Shown here piece after piece: positions 15,401 through 30,400 of a DNA stretch of 64,000 bases. Within the stretch, counting starts at the first letter, position 1. Each line of letters opens with the position of its first letter. The stretch is from the NCBI GenBank assembly GCA_038502055.1, contig JAXRKN010000036.1, forward strand, positions 2,604,001-2,668,000, in the 5' to 3' direction. The translations under genes were made by a program, and so were the position numbers. The DNA is from Tanytarsus gracilentus. Lineage: Eukaryota > Arthropoda > Insecta > Diptera > Chironomidae. The notes below the pieces were generated by a model. It was not told the origin of the DNA and made no database searches. It saw only the letters and a program-made list of their open reading frames with translations.

Positions 15401-18400
15401 TCGAAAAGTTTTACATTGGATTTTATGAAAATCTTAAGCTAATAGTGCAAATAGCTGAAAACGACATGAATTTAAATTTTAAATAATTTGTTACACAAAA
15501 CTGTATGCAAATGCTGGCAGAGTTTGGCAAGGTTTAACGTCCTCCCTCGCTCTTCAAACACTCAATGACTTTTCACTTGAAACCCTCTCAGGAAATTCCA
15601 TCGACGAGTGTTCATTCCCATTTTTTGTTTCGTATCTCTTTCATATTTTGACGTGCATGCAGTCTTTGGGGAAGGGACTTGTTAATTGTTTTTTGCTTTT
15701 ACGAACTATTGATTTAAATCTGAGTCAATTAGCAGCTGGAAATGTATGTCGAAAAATAACGTTTTCCTAGGAAATATTTTTAAGGGATTAAAATTTTATG
15801 GATGATTTCTAAAAAAAGAATTAAAATTTTTCTGGATTTTAGAATTTTATAAATTATTTTAAAAATGACAAAAAATTATATATTTTTTTAAAAAAATTGA
15901 TTTTGCTGCCAATGGATTGAAAATTTTTATCTCATTTAGGATTCGAACCTATTTTTCTTCTTTTAGAAAAAAACACAAATTTTTAATGTTCAATAAAGTG
16001 AAAATCTATTCAAAATATAAATGAAAAATAGTCACAAACTTTTTAAAATTTCAATGCGAAAAAAATAAAAAACTTTTCATAACTTTATTAAAACCTTCAC
16101 GACCAGCTTCCAGTCCACTCCGCTATTGTTCGATTCGAAGTGAAATTGATTCAATTATATTCTATCTGATATTTGGGATCATCGAAAGTCGTGCACTCTC
16201 TCTCTTCTCGGTTTATTAAAAAGCCATTTAAGAAAATCAATTGAGTCATGTCGCTCTTTTCTTGCCGAATGCATCGTAATAAATGTGGGTGAAACTCTCT
16301 CGACTTTCAAAATGTTCTGTGTGCACCTCGAAGCGATAAAATGTGCAATTCATGAAGCAATTTTTCTTCTTATCAACATTATGAAATCAGGAAAATAGTT
16401 CTGAATGGCATTCTCTAAAATCACGTACAGTCCGGGTTTTTGCAATATTTCCCGTGCGCTGCGCTGCATGATGTCAAGTTTAAGAACAATGAAACCATTT
16501 AGGCATTTTCTAATTTGCTCATGTGTGTCTACGATGGAATTTATGTTGGTCATTAAGAGTCATTTACACTAAAAGATAAAATATTTAATATGAAAAGTCT
16601 ACATTTGCCAATTATGTGCCACCGCTGGAAAGCAAACAAATGCGGTGTTTGAAAATTGTCAAAAAAAAGTTTCGGCGTAAAACTTTTTTTGGCCAGCAAA
16701 TTTATTGAAAAAATTTTTGCTTCCATGTGGTGAGGTTTAAAGTTTTATTTTTTTATTTTAACGGGTTTAAATTTAAATTTCCTTTTTTAAATTAAATTCT
16801 TTTATTAAAATTCAAAGAAGAATTTTAAAATTTAAACTCTCAATTTGCATTTTTAATTACAAATTCTATGACGTTATTGTTTACACTAAAGTTTAGTGAC
16901 TAAACTAAATTTGTGCCATATTTTATGCGTTAAATTGAACAATACAAAAATTAGTCACCCAAAAGTGCAGTTTTAATGTTTTTTGCTCTTTTATGTGGGC
17001 AGCAAACGAATAATCATTTTCGATGAACATCGTGAGTCACTTGGGGAATGTTTATTGGATATCGCTCAATAACGGACTTTCTGAATAGCCGTAGCATAAA
17101 CGCTTAATCAAAAATACTATGTATATGGAAAATGAATGATACGAAATGCATTTCTTTGGATGAAGAGAAGAACATTTATCATTTTCGAATAAAACTTTAT
17201 TGCACTCAAAGGCACGCGGGTTCTATTCGAGAGTTGAAGATTATTTACAATATGAAAAAACGGTATTTAAAAAATATAATAGTTTTTTTCCATTTTCGGT
17301 CAAATGCATCATGAATAAGAGCTAATCACATTGTCGGTTGGTGTGATAATAGTTTTTATGCTAATTCACTGAAACATTTCAAAAATGATTCATCCATTTA
17401 GAAATTTTGACATTGAACACGTGCGACGAAGGTGAATGACATAATGATGAGAAAATGTTCATTTACAAAAAGTGCACTTGAGTTTAAATGAAATGCAAAT
17501 ATAATTTTAGCATAGCGAAATCAATTAGATTTTGACAAAAATAAGCACAGAGCTTGATGAGCGAATGAAATTTTATCGATTTGTTCTGGCTGTCTAAAAC
17601 TATTAAGGCAGAAAAAAATAATTAATGGATTTCTGGTGACGAGCAAAAAAGTGTTTAGCAAGTGTTATCGGGTGTGAATTGAATTAGCTTCCACACTTAC
17701 TTTATTTCCACTCTTCAAAGCTTCAACTTCAAGTGTGCTACAGGTTGATTGGGTGTTAGCAAAAAAAATAAACTCATTGATTAATGTTTTCCATTTGAGT
17801 GCTTTAACATTCTTCTCCAGTTCAAAATATTTATTTTATCAAAAAACGGCAAATATACATCAGAGCAAATTTAATTTTTTAATTTAGGATTCGAACCTTA
17901 AGTTTTTTTAAATATTTGATTTGACTAAAATTTACTACGAATATTATATAAATAAATTTTTAAGACTTGAAACTGCTGTTTTTATTGTTTATCACCTGAT
18001 CGAAGCTAAGTTGACATGCCTTTTACTTGCCAATTTGCCAGGCATTAGTGTCACGTTTAATGAAAAAATATTCTTTCACTCTCCGCAATGAAACAAACAA
18101 TTTTCCCATATATTCACATCCCGGCACGCTTTAGCAAAGTTAATTAATTATCATTCATGTCTTACCAATTACGTAAACACATGTGTTTGTTGCAGAAACT
18201 TTCACTTAACAGTTGATAAATCTGCATTAGATAGTTGCAGGTATAAAACTAATAATGTCATTCGGTTAGAATTAATGAATGTTGACAATGCGCTAATTTT
18301 TATCTTTCTCTTGCATGCCTTGGCTAACATAACAATAGAGTGCATTTCACGTTTGGTCGGATATTGAATTGCAAGAAGAAATCTCTCGATTGTTTTAATG

Positions 18401-21400
18401 ATTTGCATCTAATCGAAGCGAAAAGGTTATCAATGAATAAATTACGCCTTTAAAATTATTTGCATATAAAATTTATCGGCAACGATGTTTATGCTCATGG
18501 GTCAATTGGGGAGTTTTTGTAAATGATGGCAATATATTTTTAAACTTTTATAATTGAATGGATTTAAAAATTTGCTATTGATATAATTTGCATATCTTTT
18601 GACCAAATTTACATGAAACCCATACTTTATAAATCCTCCCACTTTTAATGCGTGCGTTAAATTTAATTGCAACCCGCGATGGTCAAACACAAAGTCATTA
18701 ATCCAATATTTCACATAATTTTAATCAAATATTTGATAATTTTCTCATTAAACTGTTCAATAAATAATTTTTGTAACTCAATTGGCGGTCAGTGCCGGCG
18801 AACTTTAAATTAAATTCCGGAGTTGAGTTTATTAAACTTAATTATATCAAAATTGGATTTGCGATGAAAGCTAACATGGGTGGTAGTGGGAGTGACGTGC
18901 AAAATGAGTACTTGACTAACGGTTGACATTGCGGACATTTTTTGGATGGCCTTAAATAATTATTTGCAGTGGTCAACAAGACTCATTAACATTGAATTTT
19001 AGGATGAGCTTAAATTTCACTTCGTGCTGAATTTTTAATTTAAAAATTGTTTTTTTTATTATTGTTATTTAGAAATTTATTGTTGCATAGAAACATGCAT
19101 TGAGGTTATCGGTTGACTTGCAAATTGAATTTCACTATGTGCACTGAAAGTTCACTGTCGTTTTCATTTTCATATTTAGCTCTCTTCCAATATCATTTTA
19201 CTCTCATTGAATTTACATAAAGTCTAAATACATATAACATATATGAAATCTATTTTGTAATCAAGAACTTGTTTTTTCAGTGCTATTTTCCATATTTGGA
19301 ATTGCATAATGCATCAATTGCTTCAGAGAGTGCCTTTTTAAAAAGTGGTGGACACTTAAAATTTTAAAGTTGAATGGAACACTTGGAAAATGAAACAGGA
19401 GATTTAAAATTGATTGTTAAAATTTTTAGTATTGAAAAAATGAAAGTTTCGCATCCCTTCTCCGAGCATATATGTCTAACATTTTTGTCATGATATTTAA
19501 TAAAATTCAGTGATTGATTGACGTCTTTTAATAATCAAAAAGAGTTTTTTCCTACGTAAATTGCACTTTAAAGGCGAAATTGTTGGTCAAGGTCGTTTAT
19601 TCATATCACACTCTATGAGAAATGCCTGCGCGCGTTAAATTGAAAAGTTGATGGACACTTCATATTTTTAATGGATATGATCGCAGTGTGATTAAGTAAA
19701 CACACGCAGGAAAGTAAAGTAAAGTGAGGTTATTGATCGCATCTGACTCTCTCAAGAATGATCGAATGAATGACTTAATGAAGCATTGAAAAATCGATTT
19801 TAATTTCTATAGCAACACATAAGAGAGCAAAAGAGAACGAAACAAATTCAAGCGATTTGAAAAAGTTAATATCAACACATGCGAGTCGTCTTCATTTGAA
19901 AGTGTGTTTGTGACATAGAACTAATTCCAGAAAGAATTGAGCAATAAATCATTAAATGCCGGCTAATTAATAAACAACTGATGTGAGCTAAGAAATTTCC
20001 ATGTGCGGCGATTTAATTTAACAGTCATAATTTTTTGTGAGTTAAATTTATCAAAAAGTTAATGCTACTTAAAATAAAAATTGTTGCAAGTTTTAAAAAC
20101 TTTAAAATAAGGGTTCGAATCCTATAAAAATTTTGAAATACAAAATGTAGTATATTGATTTTATTTTTCTTTTTTTCGCCCATTCTCAAGAACTTGATGA
20201 AGTGACAAAGATTTTTTTTCATCTTTAATTAAACCATCGAATCTGAATAAATTAACAAAATTTATATTCTGAAAAAAAAAAACATTAAAGTTGCACGGAC
20301 AGATCAAAATATCTCTCTTAACGATTTAAATCATTCTGAATGGCATTGAATTAATTGGAATATGAAGGGCGAATGGGAATTCGACATAAAATGTGATTAA
20401 AGTGCACTTACGAGAAGAAAGTCAAATTTACATGCATGTGTACACGTAAATAAGACAAGATGGGCAGATTAAAATCATATTTCGCAGCCATAAACGCTCG
20501 TATACATCTCAACAGCTTCAAATGCATCTTCCTTTATATATGTTAAATAGCAGTTCGAGTCGTAAATCATAAATCCGCGTTTTCCATAATGTTCAACATT
20601 GCAATTTATTACTAAGCGATTTTTACGAGTTGCAAAATGCGCTTGAAAATGCATTTGAATTGATTTTATGGAGGAAACGTTTGACTTCAAAAAAAACTCT
20701 CTCACACATCGGAGATTGAATTCGTATTGAAAACAGCTGATGCTAGATTGGAACTTGAATATAAATCATTGCTTCAATCACGATTTTGTCTCACATTGTC
20801 TAAAGATAGATTGATATAAAAAAAATTGGCATGTCGGAATTGGCGGTTAAAATTTAAATTTTAAAAATCATCAAATGTTTCAAAAATTTAAATATTCACA
20901 GCTTGTGTTTTTCTATAAAAATTTTTAACACACTTCGTCTTATTTTTCTTCTTTAAAAAAAGTAACACATTTTGTATTTTTTTCTTTACGGAAATTGTCG
21001 TCATTCTTACTCAACACTCGACATCGCGAACTCTAAAGCAACATCAAGAAGAAGAAGTGAAATTGTGTGACTTATGAGCCTCAAGCAACAATGAATTAGC
21101 AAAAAAATAAATTAAATTGCGAACTTTTTGATCTCTCTCTTTCGGCTAGATTTAAAAGAGCAAGAAGGTTCATTGTATTGGATCGGATGTTGATTTTTTA
21201 ATAATAAATTACATCAGTTTTTTTAATTTCACAAATAATGAGCAGCACGTAGAAAAAATATTAGCAAACTTTAATTTTCCACATGAAACCTTCATCAAAT
21301 GATTTATATTTTTTCTTTTTATTTCCAGCAAGATAATGTCGAGCGTGTTTTGAGTGTCTTGAGGCAAAACTCGGTTCCTGGAATTGAACATATAACCACA

Positions 21401-24400
21401 AATGACATTGTCAATGGACGATTGAAAGCTATTTTATCACTTTTCTTCAGTTTGAGTCGCTACAAGCAGGCATCAAAAGTTAAGGATCCGGTGAAGATAA
21501 ATCAGCAGCAAAACATGTTACTCAGAAGTCAAGACAGGTAAGAATTTGGGTATTTAAATCTATTATAAAACTACTCAGTAGCAAATATTCTGTGGGCATT
21601 CTATTAAAAAGACTACTCAGTAGATTTAAAGCGTCATCTTTTGAAAATTTAGTCAAACTAAATGCAGTTTACACTACTCACCGCATTTAATAAAGCGCTA
21701 TTGGAGGAAAAGCTACTCGAAAGTATTTTAAAAAAATAATTGAGTAGCAGCTCCTCACTAGCTTTACAATTTTTATAAAACAAAGAGACCTCAAAAAATC
21801 GATTCACCGCCATGATTTAGTCAACATAAAAAATTGACATCCAAACAAACCAATTTTGTGCCTCGAAGGGAGGATTTTCTCGCTTCCCTTTTTTAAAGTT
21901 TATCAATCATTTGCCGATCTTAACGAGAGTAAATTTATCTTCATGTTAGCATAGAAAACGCTTTCGGGCTGAATTTTACGTTTCACCCTCGAAAAAAGTA
22001 CCGAATTGCATAAGATAAATGTACCAATCAAATAATGCAAACATTCATCCCCAAAACATAAATCGACTAATTTGCGAGTGATAAATTGCTCTTTTTTGCT
22101 GCTGCTGCTACCGTGTGCGGGTGCAAAAAAAATGGATGTAAGAAAGAGATATGACACGACTGAGACAGAAGGAATAAGTTTTTCATTGGGGAAGTTTTAT
22201 TAAATTATTCAAGTCATTTGTTCTGTATTAAGTGTCAATGATGGAGGTTTAAGTGTTCGAGAAGATAAAAGGAGCAAAATGTTCAAAGATGAGATAAAAA
22301 GCTAAATTTACATAATTTTTTGAGAAATATTAAAATAATCTGAGTTACGGAAAAAAGAGTGGAAACTTATAAATTTCTTGAAATTTTGTATTCAAGCACA
22401 GTCGTCAAGTTTCAATCCCTTGCACATTGATTTCAGCTCATTCATTTATTTATGATCAGGCTCATGTTTCGCAAAGGTCTCGATGGAATATGAAAGATAT
22501 TTTTAGAGCACACTCTCGGTTGTTTGTCATAAAACTACTTTTTTGTTACCATTTGTCATCGGGGCCTATGTAAACACAGAAATAGAATTCTCATAAAAAA
22601 AATATTTTATGATACCGAAAATTATGAAACCATTCTTTGAGCGAATATTAAAGGCACATGATGATGCTCTTAATTACGAAAGTTTTCTTAATCATCGTAA
22701 TAATGTAAATGTAGATTTTATGTTTCCTATATTAGAGATTTTCGTGACTATGAAGAGTGCTCCCGTTCCCAGAAGGATTTGATACATTTCCTGATGACGA
22801 AAAAATGAGAATTTATCTCTAGAAACAACAATAACACTCATTCGGTATTCCCGGACCCTTTTTGTTTATCAATTGTGAAAGATTCATGCAATGCGTGAAA
22901 AAATTATTATAGGACAAGTTATATGGGAATAAAATCGTACAGTGCAGTTCAAGGGTTGGAAATTTACTCAAAAAATAATTAAATTTTCATAAAATTAAAT
23001 AAAATCAAAGAAAGTTAAATTAATTTAAAAATTCTAACGTAATTAAATTTTCCATTCCTTGCACATCAACCCCTGTTTCACTCACATCTCTCCTCCCCCT
23101 TTTCTTTAAGAGAATTATGATTGAAATTTTAAGTAAGGGAGTCCATTAGTGACATCAATTTATGACTCATATTATTTTACTGTTTGCACCGAGATTTGCT
23201 GCTGTTTGCAAAGTGAAAAGTGCTTTAGCCCGAAAATTTAGCACATAGACGAGTGAATTCGACACTCACTATTGCATTGTTCCTTCACACTCTATTTTTT
23301 TCATAACTGAATGAGCATTAGCGTTTTCGATCTATATCAAAGATCTGCTAAATGCAGTGATTCAGAAAAAATGGTGAAATTTTATAGCGAGAGAATTTCT
23401 CTACCGTGTGTGAAGCTGTCTGATGAAAATGTACTCCCGTCCTATCTAGACATCGTCTCGAATGGTATACAATAAAAATGTGAAAAGGCGATATCACGTT
23501 CAGTCGCAACTAACTGTTCACTTAACTCCCACGATTTTATTTCTTCTGTGTTTAAAGTCTCTCATTTCAATTGATTTATAATCGCTAGACTAAAAACTTA
23601 TTTTTATACATTCAAGAATTAAAATAAACGAAGCAGAAAAATCTTTCCACTAAAATGTCGTAATCAATTAGTTGCTTAATTAACATCGACTTAAAGTTAA
23701 TTTTCGGCATTCATTAACACACACACATACAGAAGTGAAGATAAAACTCAACTCTCGGATGCTTTCTCCTATCTTCGTTTACTGTTGTTCTCATTTTATC
23801 GTTAGCATTTTGGTGGAATGAAAAGCTAATTGAGAATTTTTAACAAATTCTTTTTATAATTTGAAACATATTCACAAAAATTCGTTTTAATACTTAAATA
23901 AAACAAATTCCTTTAAAATAAATAAATTTAAAGTCGGTTCGAATCCTAAAAAGCAAAAACCTTTATATTTCGCACATTTCTTTTGAAATCATTTTTGAAA
24001 AATTTATTTATTTTAGAAAATAAATTTTTACAGCAACGAATTGCGCTTAAAACAACCACAAAAATTTATTTTGCACAACTCTTTTTTTTCACCCACGCGT
24101 TAATGAACACAAAACACGGCGGGTAGTGAACAATGAAACCGGTTTGATTATTCGAAGATGATATTGCCGGCTTGATGTATGACAATTTATTGAGCCATTG
24201 TTATTGTAATTAAAGCGGTTGTGTTAATGCGGTTTTAGATGTAAAATTGTCGATAAAACGAGACATCGGATGTCGAGTTAAATTCCTAAAAGGTCTTTTG
24301 TGACAAATTTTTATATCATTTATAAATAAACGAGATTTTAATTTCATTGAAAGTCAATGTGAGGACGTTTGAAAATTTTAAATAAAAATTAAAATGAACA

Positions 24401-27400
24401 AAAAATTTCATCAACCCAAAATTGACTCGCAAAATTGAATTCTCTTTGATTGGCATTCTGACTTTACCCAGCCAATGTCCACGTTTCAATATTTGCCCTG
24501 TAATTAAATTGCCATTCGCTTTACTCCTTTTTCCGGTCACTTGAATAAGAGAAGCGGAGAGATGATTAATTAAACTGTAAATCTGGTACGTTTATTGCAA
24601 TTTAATTTGCCAACTGTCGCAAATTATGAGGTGCGAACACATTTTACTCTTTCCAGATTTTTATTGCGACACATGGAAAGCAATTATCAAGGCCTGCATG
24701 TGACAAGGGTTCGCTAAGAAACTCTTCTGGAGTGTCTCATAATCTCATAATAACTTTCTCAAAATGATTCAATAAATTTCCAATTTCACTCTCTGGATTT
24801 ATAAACATCCCAAGTTTACCAACACAGCGACATTTGTAGTTTTTTTCCTTTTTTAAAGGGAATTTATGTGTGTGGTGAGGGTGCATTCAATTTTCACAAC
24901 TGTTGTGTTGCTGAACGAAATTGTTAGCGAAGAAAATTTTTTCGGGAACGCAAAGTATGTTTCTCACCCTCTCAAACACAACAAGGAAGTTGCAGTCTTA
25001 AATCATTTGACTTGTATGTGAGGGTTGTCCGAATGCTCTCTGAGCAATAATGTTTCACGATGAAACTCTGGGGAATATGTTAAAAAATCATGCTGATTAT
25101 GGGTTTTATTGAAAATTTGAATTGAATTAAATGCGAAAATATTTTTAGATTCATCATTTTTATGTTTTTGATGTCAATAATTTATAAAGCAGCAGACAGC
25201 CCCTGGACAAAATATTTCATGTTCAACTTACAATAAGAATTTCCTTAAATACTTTTAGAATCAATGAAAAAATCTCAACAATTCCTCGCGTGCTTGACTA
25301 TTGTTTAAAGTAAACCTAAAAGAAAAATATCGAAACGATTTCCTTCCCCATGAGATTGCATTGAAATGCTCAAAACGGAAATTCCAGCAAACTTTTCCTT
25401 TCGCTCTTTCCCGTCTTTGAATATTAACATCACAATATAATCTTAAATAACTTTATGTGGTTTTTTCGTGATAAAAATCTTTGACGGTTATTTGTTCGCT
25501 GGCACAATTCTCCGAAATTCATATGTCAAGAAAAGAAGAATTGTATTCAAATCAATGGAAGTTTGATGTAGACATTCATCTTCGATGATAAATCCCTTCA
25601 AATGCACACTAAACAACAATTGGAACGGAACGAATGTGTACACACTGAAAATGAGAGGGAGCAAAAAAAATCAATAAAAATCTCTTGATGACGATTTACA
25701 TGTTAACAATTTCTTCTTCTTTCTGCCGACAGACTTTATAACAAAACAACACGAAATGAAATCCAGGAGTGGAGTGAATTAATTTTTGCTGAATTGTATC
25801 GTCATCTTTTGTTGACGGTTAAACATGAAATATTTCAATAGAATTCAAGGGATGAAAATTTGGCATTTAAATTTTTACGAGTTTATAAAATTAAAATGGC
25901 TTAAAATATTTTCTAATAATGCTGAAAATGCCCTCACATGACAACTAAAAACTTTTCATGTCGAACACACCGGATAGCAGCACATAGGAGTGAAAATTTT
26001 ATCACATTCGAGATATTTTGCAGGATAGTAGAGAGCGAAAGTTTACCATTCATTTACATTTTGTCGTGGAGCGATAGACTGAACAAGCCGAAACGATTTT
26101 ATTGCAACGGTAAATACGGAAGGGAATTTGCGTCCATAAATTAATTTTCATTTAATTTTTCGAAGAGGATCGCGTTTTGGGGTGTTCAGTGTTTAACAAA
26201 GCTGAAAATCCACAAATGTAATCAAGAGCATGTTTCATTGCCACTCCACATACCGACCATAAACACATCTCGGCTTTTAATTTAATGCAAATATTATGAA
26301 ATTTAAAAAAGTGTCAGAAATTGCGTAAAACAATGCGACACACGTTCGAGGAGAGAACATTTCCTGGTGGAATAATAAATAACAAAGATATTCGGGAGAG
26401 TTAGGAAGGAGAGTGAATTATTTGCAGCTGAGAATATTCCGAAACACATAAAATGGGGAAGAAGAAATTAGAAAGTTTAACCAAAACACACGTTCTGTGG
26501 ATCAAAAACAGTCAACAACGGGTGGACATTTTTCATTTTAAAAAATCTCATCACAATTTCAAATGAAAAAAATTTATTTTTTTAAAAATCCTCAAATTTA
26601 TAAAGATTATCCCTTGGATTTGTAACAATAATCATAAAAGGGGATGATGAAGGAAATCAGTGAGAAATTTATGTTGTATTTATGTTTTTACGATACGCAT
26701 GTGACATAAAACAATAAACAGTGATGCAGAGCAACATAAACATCAAGCACGTGCAACAAATGTTGTTAACGGTTGCTAGGGAAACATTCGAATGTTTTAT
26801 GTCGCATTCATGTTTTGTATTCAAGACTGTTGAGTTGGTTTTAGTAACATTTCATTCTTCATAGAATAAAGATGTGATAAAAAATCGCAGAACAATTTTT
26901 AAAGTCCTTTTAAAATCTGACAGTAATTATTCACATAAAAAATACTTTTTTCGCGTCGAGTTCAATAAAAAAAGAAATTTAATGACCGGCTTTAAAAGTT
27001 TGATCGTGAACAAAAAAGATTTTCCCTCGGTTGCCATAAGGATTACCAGTCATTATTGAACATAGAGCACTTTTTGGATTATTTATGTGCTCTGTTTATT
27101 CAAACGATTACGAGGAGAAACGCACACAGTGCGTGCTTAAGAAAATATTTTGTGCTTAATGATAAAAAAAATGTTAAGCATGGAAAGTTAATTGCAGATT
27201 GAATTGTGTCTGACACAAGTGAGAATACAAGGATGAAAAGTGCTAAGTGAATGCAAACACATTACGAGTGTGATAAAGAAGAAATTTTTTCACTGGAGAT
27301 TAATTTCCACAATTTTCATTCTCTGAAGAGCTTTTAAAGAAGAAGAAAAAATTCAGTGTGTGCAAATATTGGCATTGAAAATTTTCTTATTTTTCCATTT

Positions 27401-30400
27401 CACTTTCTCGCATCGGGAGGCTGGCTGTTGTGTGGAAGTGGCAGCATGAAACAGAAGCAATTTAAAGAGAAGAATGTCAAGAGCATTGCTATGTACGGCA
27501 TACTCACATTAAGACTAAATCGCGTTCGTCAAATATTCTTTTCTCGCTCTCGATCATTATTCAAACTGCCTCTCGCTGACTGCCGAGATTTTTCATTATT
27601 TCTATCCATCGCAACTAAAGCAGCACGACTCATTGTTTGATGAAAAATTTTATTAAACTCGATTTTCATCGCCATGCCATGAAAAATTCCGCGACACTCG
27701 TTGCTCTACCTAGGGAAAAAGCACTTTGTGTGTATGTGCATGAGAAAAAATAGAGGTTTTTTGCACCTCATTCGCACGATAAACACGACGGAGCGATAAA
27801 AAAGTTTAAAGAGGCAAAAAAGGCGTGAAATACAAATTCAGAGGAAAAAAGAAAGAAGAAAAAAACTTTTCCTGTTGTTTTCCACAATAAATATAGAGAG
27901 TGAAGTCAGTGAAGAAGAAGAGCCATAATCCGCTTGACTGTAACGTAAAGTGAAGGACCATTCATACATTTTTGTGTGTGTGTGTGTGTGGGTAGTCATG
28001 GTTGTTACTGTTTATATCACACACACACTTGATACCAGATGATGATAATGGTTTTTGATGTGCCTTAAATAGGGTTGGAGGCTCGAAATTTATTACGCGC
28101 CTATTAAAAAAATTTACAGAATTTAAAAAACGAAGTTTTAAATTTTATTTCTACACTTTTCAAATTTTTAACTTTTCATTAAATCTAATTAAAGTTGCAC
28201 AACCCTCGCACACTCCTTAAGAGCAACAAAGAGCGGCAATGATGATAGCGAGAAAGAAATTAATTGCTGACTCGTTTTTATGCTTTTGTTTGCGGAAAAT
28301 GTACATGAAGGAAAAAGTCCAACATGACTTCAAAACTTTTTTTATTCTCTTACCCGAAAAAAAGGGATGTAATGGATGCAATAATGAAAATGGTTAAGGA
28401 GTCATCATGAAAATTCTCTTAATTGCGCCCGTTTTCTTCTCTTTACTTAATTGAAATGATTTCGGCTGTCACTCGAGCCTTCGTCATATTTAAATTGCTG
28501 CAGATTTCAATGGAAATTGCGCAACGTGATATCGCAGCCGTGGAAAATTAAATGAAAAATATTTTGCGTATTTACTTTATTTTTCCCCGAGGTTGGACAT
28601 TTGAGATTTTCATTTTGATGGTTTAAAAATTTTGTGACAAAATTCTGTGAAGGTATAAGAAAAGTTTCAAATGTCCCCCAACATAATTTTCTCTCTCTCT
28701 CGAGATTGAGGCACAGCTTTCACTTTTGATGTAATATTTCAATGTTTCTTTCTGCCGAAATGCTAATGAAAATTAAGATTTTCTTTCACTTCTCCCCCAC
28801 TCACTCAATGCAAATGGGGCTCAATTACCCCAATATGCGAAATACGACAAGGAAACGATGTAAGGAGAAAAAATGTGTAGGAAATTTACTTCCACTTGTT
28901 TATGGGAGGCGATGAATAATTAAGTTAGATTTTTATTCTTTGTTTTCCTTCCTTATCGCTAACTCTGCTTTCAGCTTGCTCTTTTGTCATGAAAAAATTC
29001 TATCGTGCAGCATTACAAACATTTTCAGATTCGCATTGAAAGGCACAAAAATTGTTTACACGAGATTTTCATTTTCTTGAAAGCCTTTCGGCACGTTGTG
29101 CCTTAAAGCGGCGGAGAATTTCGGCATTGTAACGATTAATAAGCGATCAAAGAGAAAAAATATGTCACGAAAATGCTTGTTAGAAATTTCAAACGCTAAT
29201 TTGTCATCGTGGAATAATTTAATGTTGCCATGCGAGTGGAAATTTTTATAAAATTAGAATTATTTGTTTAAAAAGTGTTAAAATTTTAAATTCTCTCTAA
29301 AGAAATTTACAAAATTGTCAAAACTAACCAGTGACATGCACAAGTTTTATTAAGTCTTTTGCCCTCCGACAAATATTCTAAAGGCGATAACAAGAGAAGA
29401 AAACAAAGAACGGAAAAAAGTTTATCCAATTAAAGGAAATCGGACTTGACTTTATGCTTTCTTTTTGCAGTGGGGAGAAAAATTTTATACTCAACTAAAT
29501 GAAAGTGGAAGAGAGCAGAAAACAATAAATCACTTTTTCTCCCACACAAATTCCATGCAACCAACAAGATTTAGCCACAAAAATACATTAATTCAGACTT
29601 TAAATCGGAGGAGAAAGAAAAATCCAACCGTGGATGTCAGAAAGCAACAGCAGAAAGTAGAAGAAAAAACTATTAGAATGACACTCGTACATGAATGTGA
29701 GGAATAGTGAATTTTCTCACCCCTTTTGGGATTAATTTTTCATCTTTTCTCATCATTTTTCAACTCGAAGCATTTGTCCGAAGCATTTTTCATGAGCACA
29801 CAAAAAAAACTTTTTTAATTTCCCTTCTCGGTCTATAATGGCGAACAGATTTACGAGTCAGTTACAACTGAGACTCATTTGGATTATTGCTCATAATCAA
29901 CAGATTTTCTTCCTTCTTTGAAAAGGCAAAAAAATTACAGGTTGAATGACGAGAATCTCTGAGGGGTTTTCAATTGAAAATGAGCTGACCATAAATGTTT
30001 TCCGTTTCTATGGTTTCTCCGTATTTCAAAAGCTCAATTAAGGCAAAAAGCGATGAGTCTGTCTTTACTTTTAATGGCTGATTTACAGTCGAATACTCCA
30101 CTTAGTTTAGATTGTTAAGGGTTAAAGGTCGCATTTGGTCGATGGCAAAATGTTAATACTCTTTAAAGGCGATTATAAATTTTGTTGGCTGTCAAGCGAC
30201 AGACAACAGCAGTTGCACACTTTTAAGGATAGATTTTAAATTCAACTTGAACTCATCGTCGTCACCTTTTCGACAATTGTATCCATATGGCTTATACCAT
30301 ATTAGACATTTATAGTTCTTCATTACCATCCGATTTTCATTTACATAACCAAACTCAGCTAGAACGTAGCATGTCACCAGATGTTGATTATTTAAAATGT

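Larger units (their letters stand above)
10910..21328. other. 10.4 kb intron splitting the CH domain
   Basis: No exon could be supported on either strand; the longest ORFs are under about 75 codons. It contains short inverted-repeat units (11112-11187, 11568-11725, 13987-14095), B-box-like 12-mers (15938-15949, 17886-17897, 20112-20123) and an AC microsatellite (11824-11844). Confidence 0.7.

Noticed and set aside
15938..15949. B-box words as tRNA genes
   Set aside because: No acceptor stem, A box or anticodon arm can be drawn around any of the eight copies.
29465..29707. ORF preceded by a TTTTTGCAG acceptor
   Set aside because: It ends at a stop without a donor, and splicing it after the CH exon would not continue into the known downstream exons.
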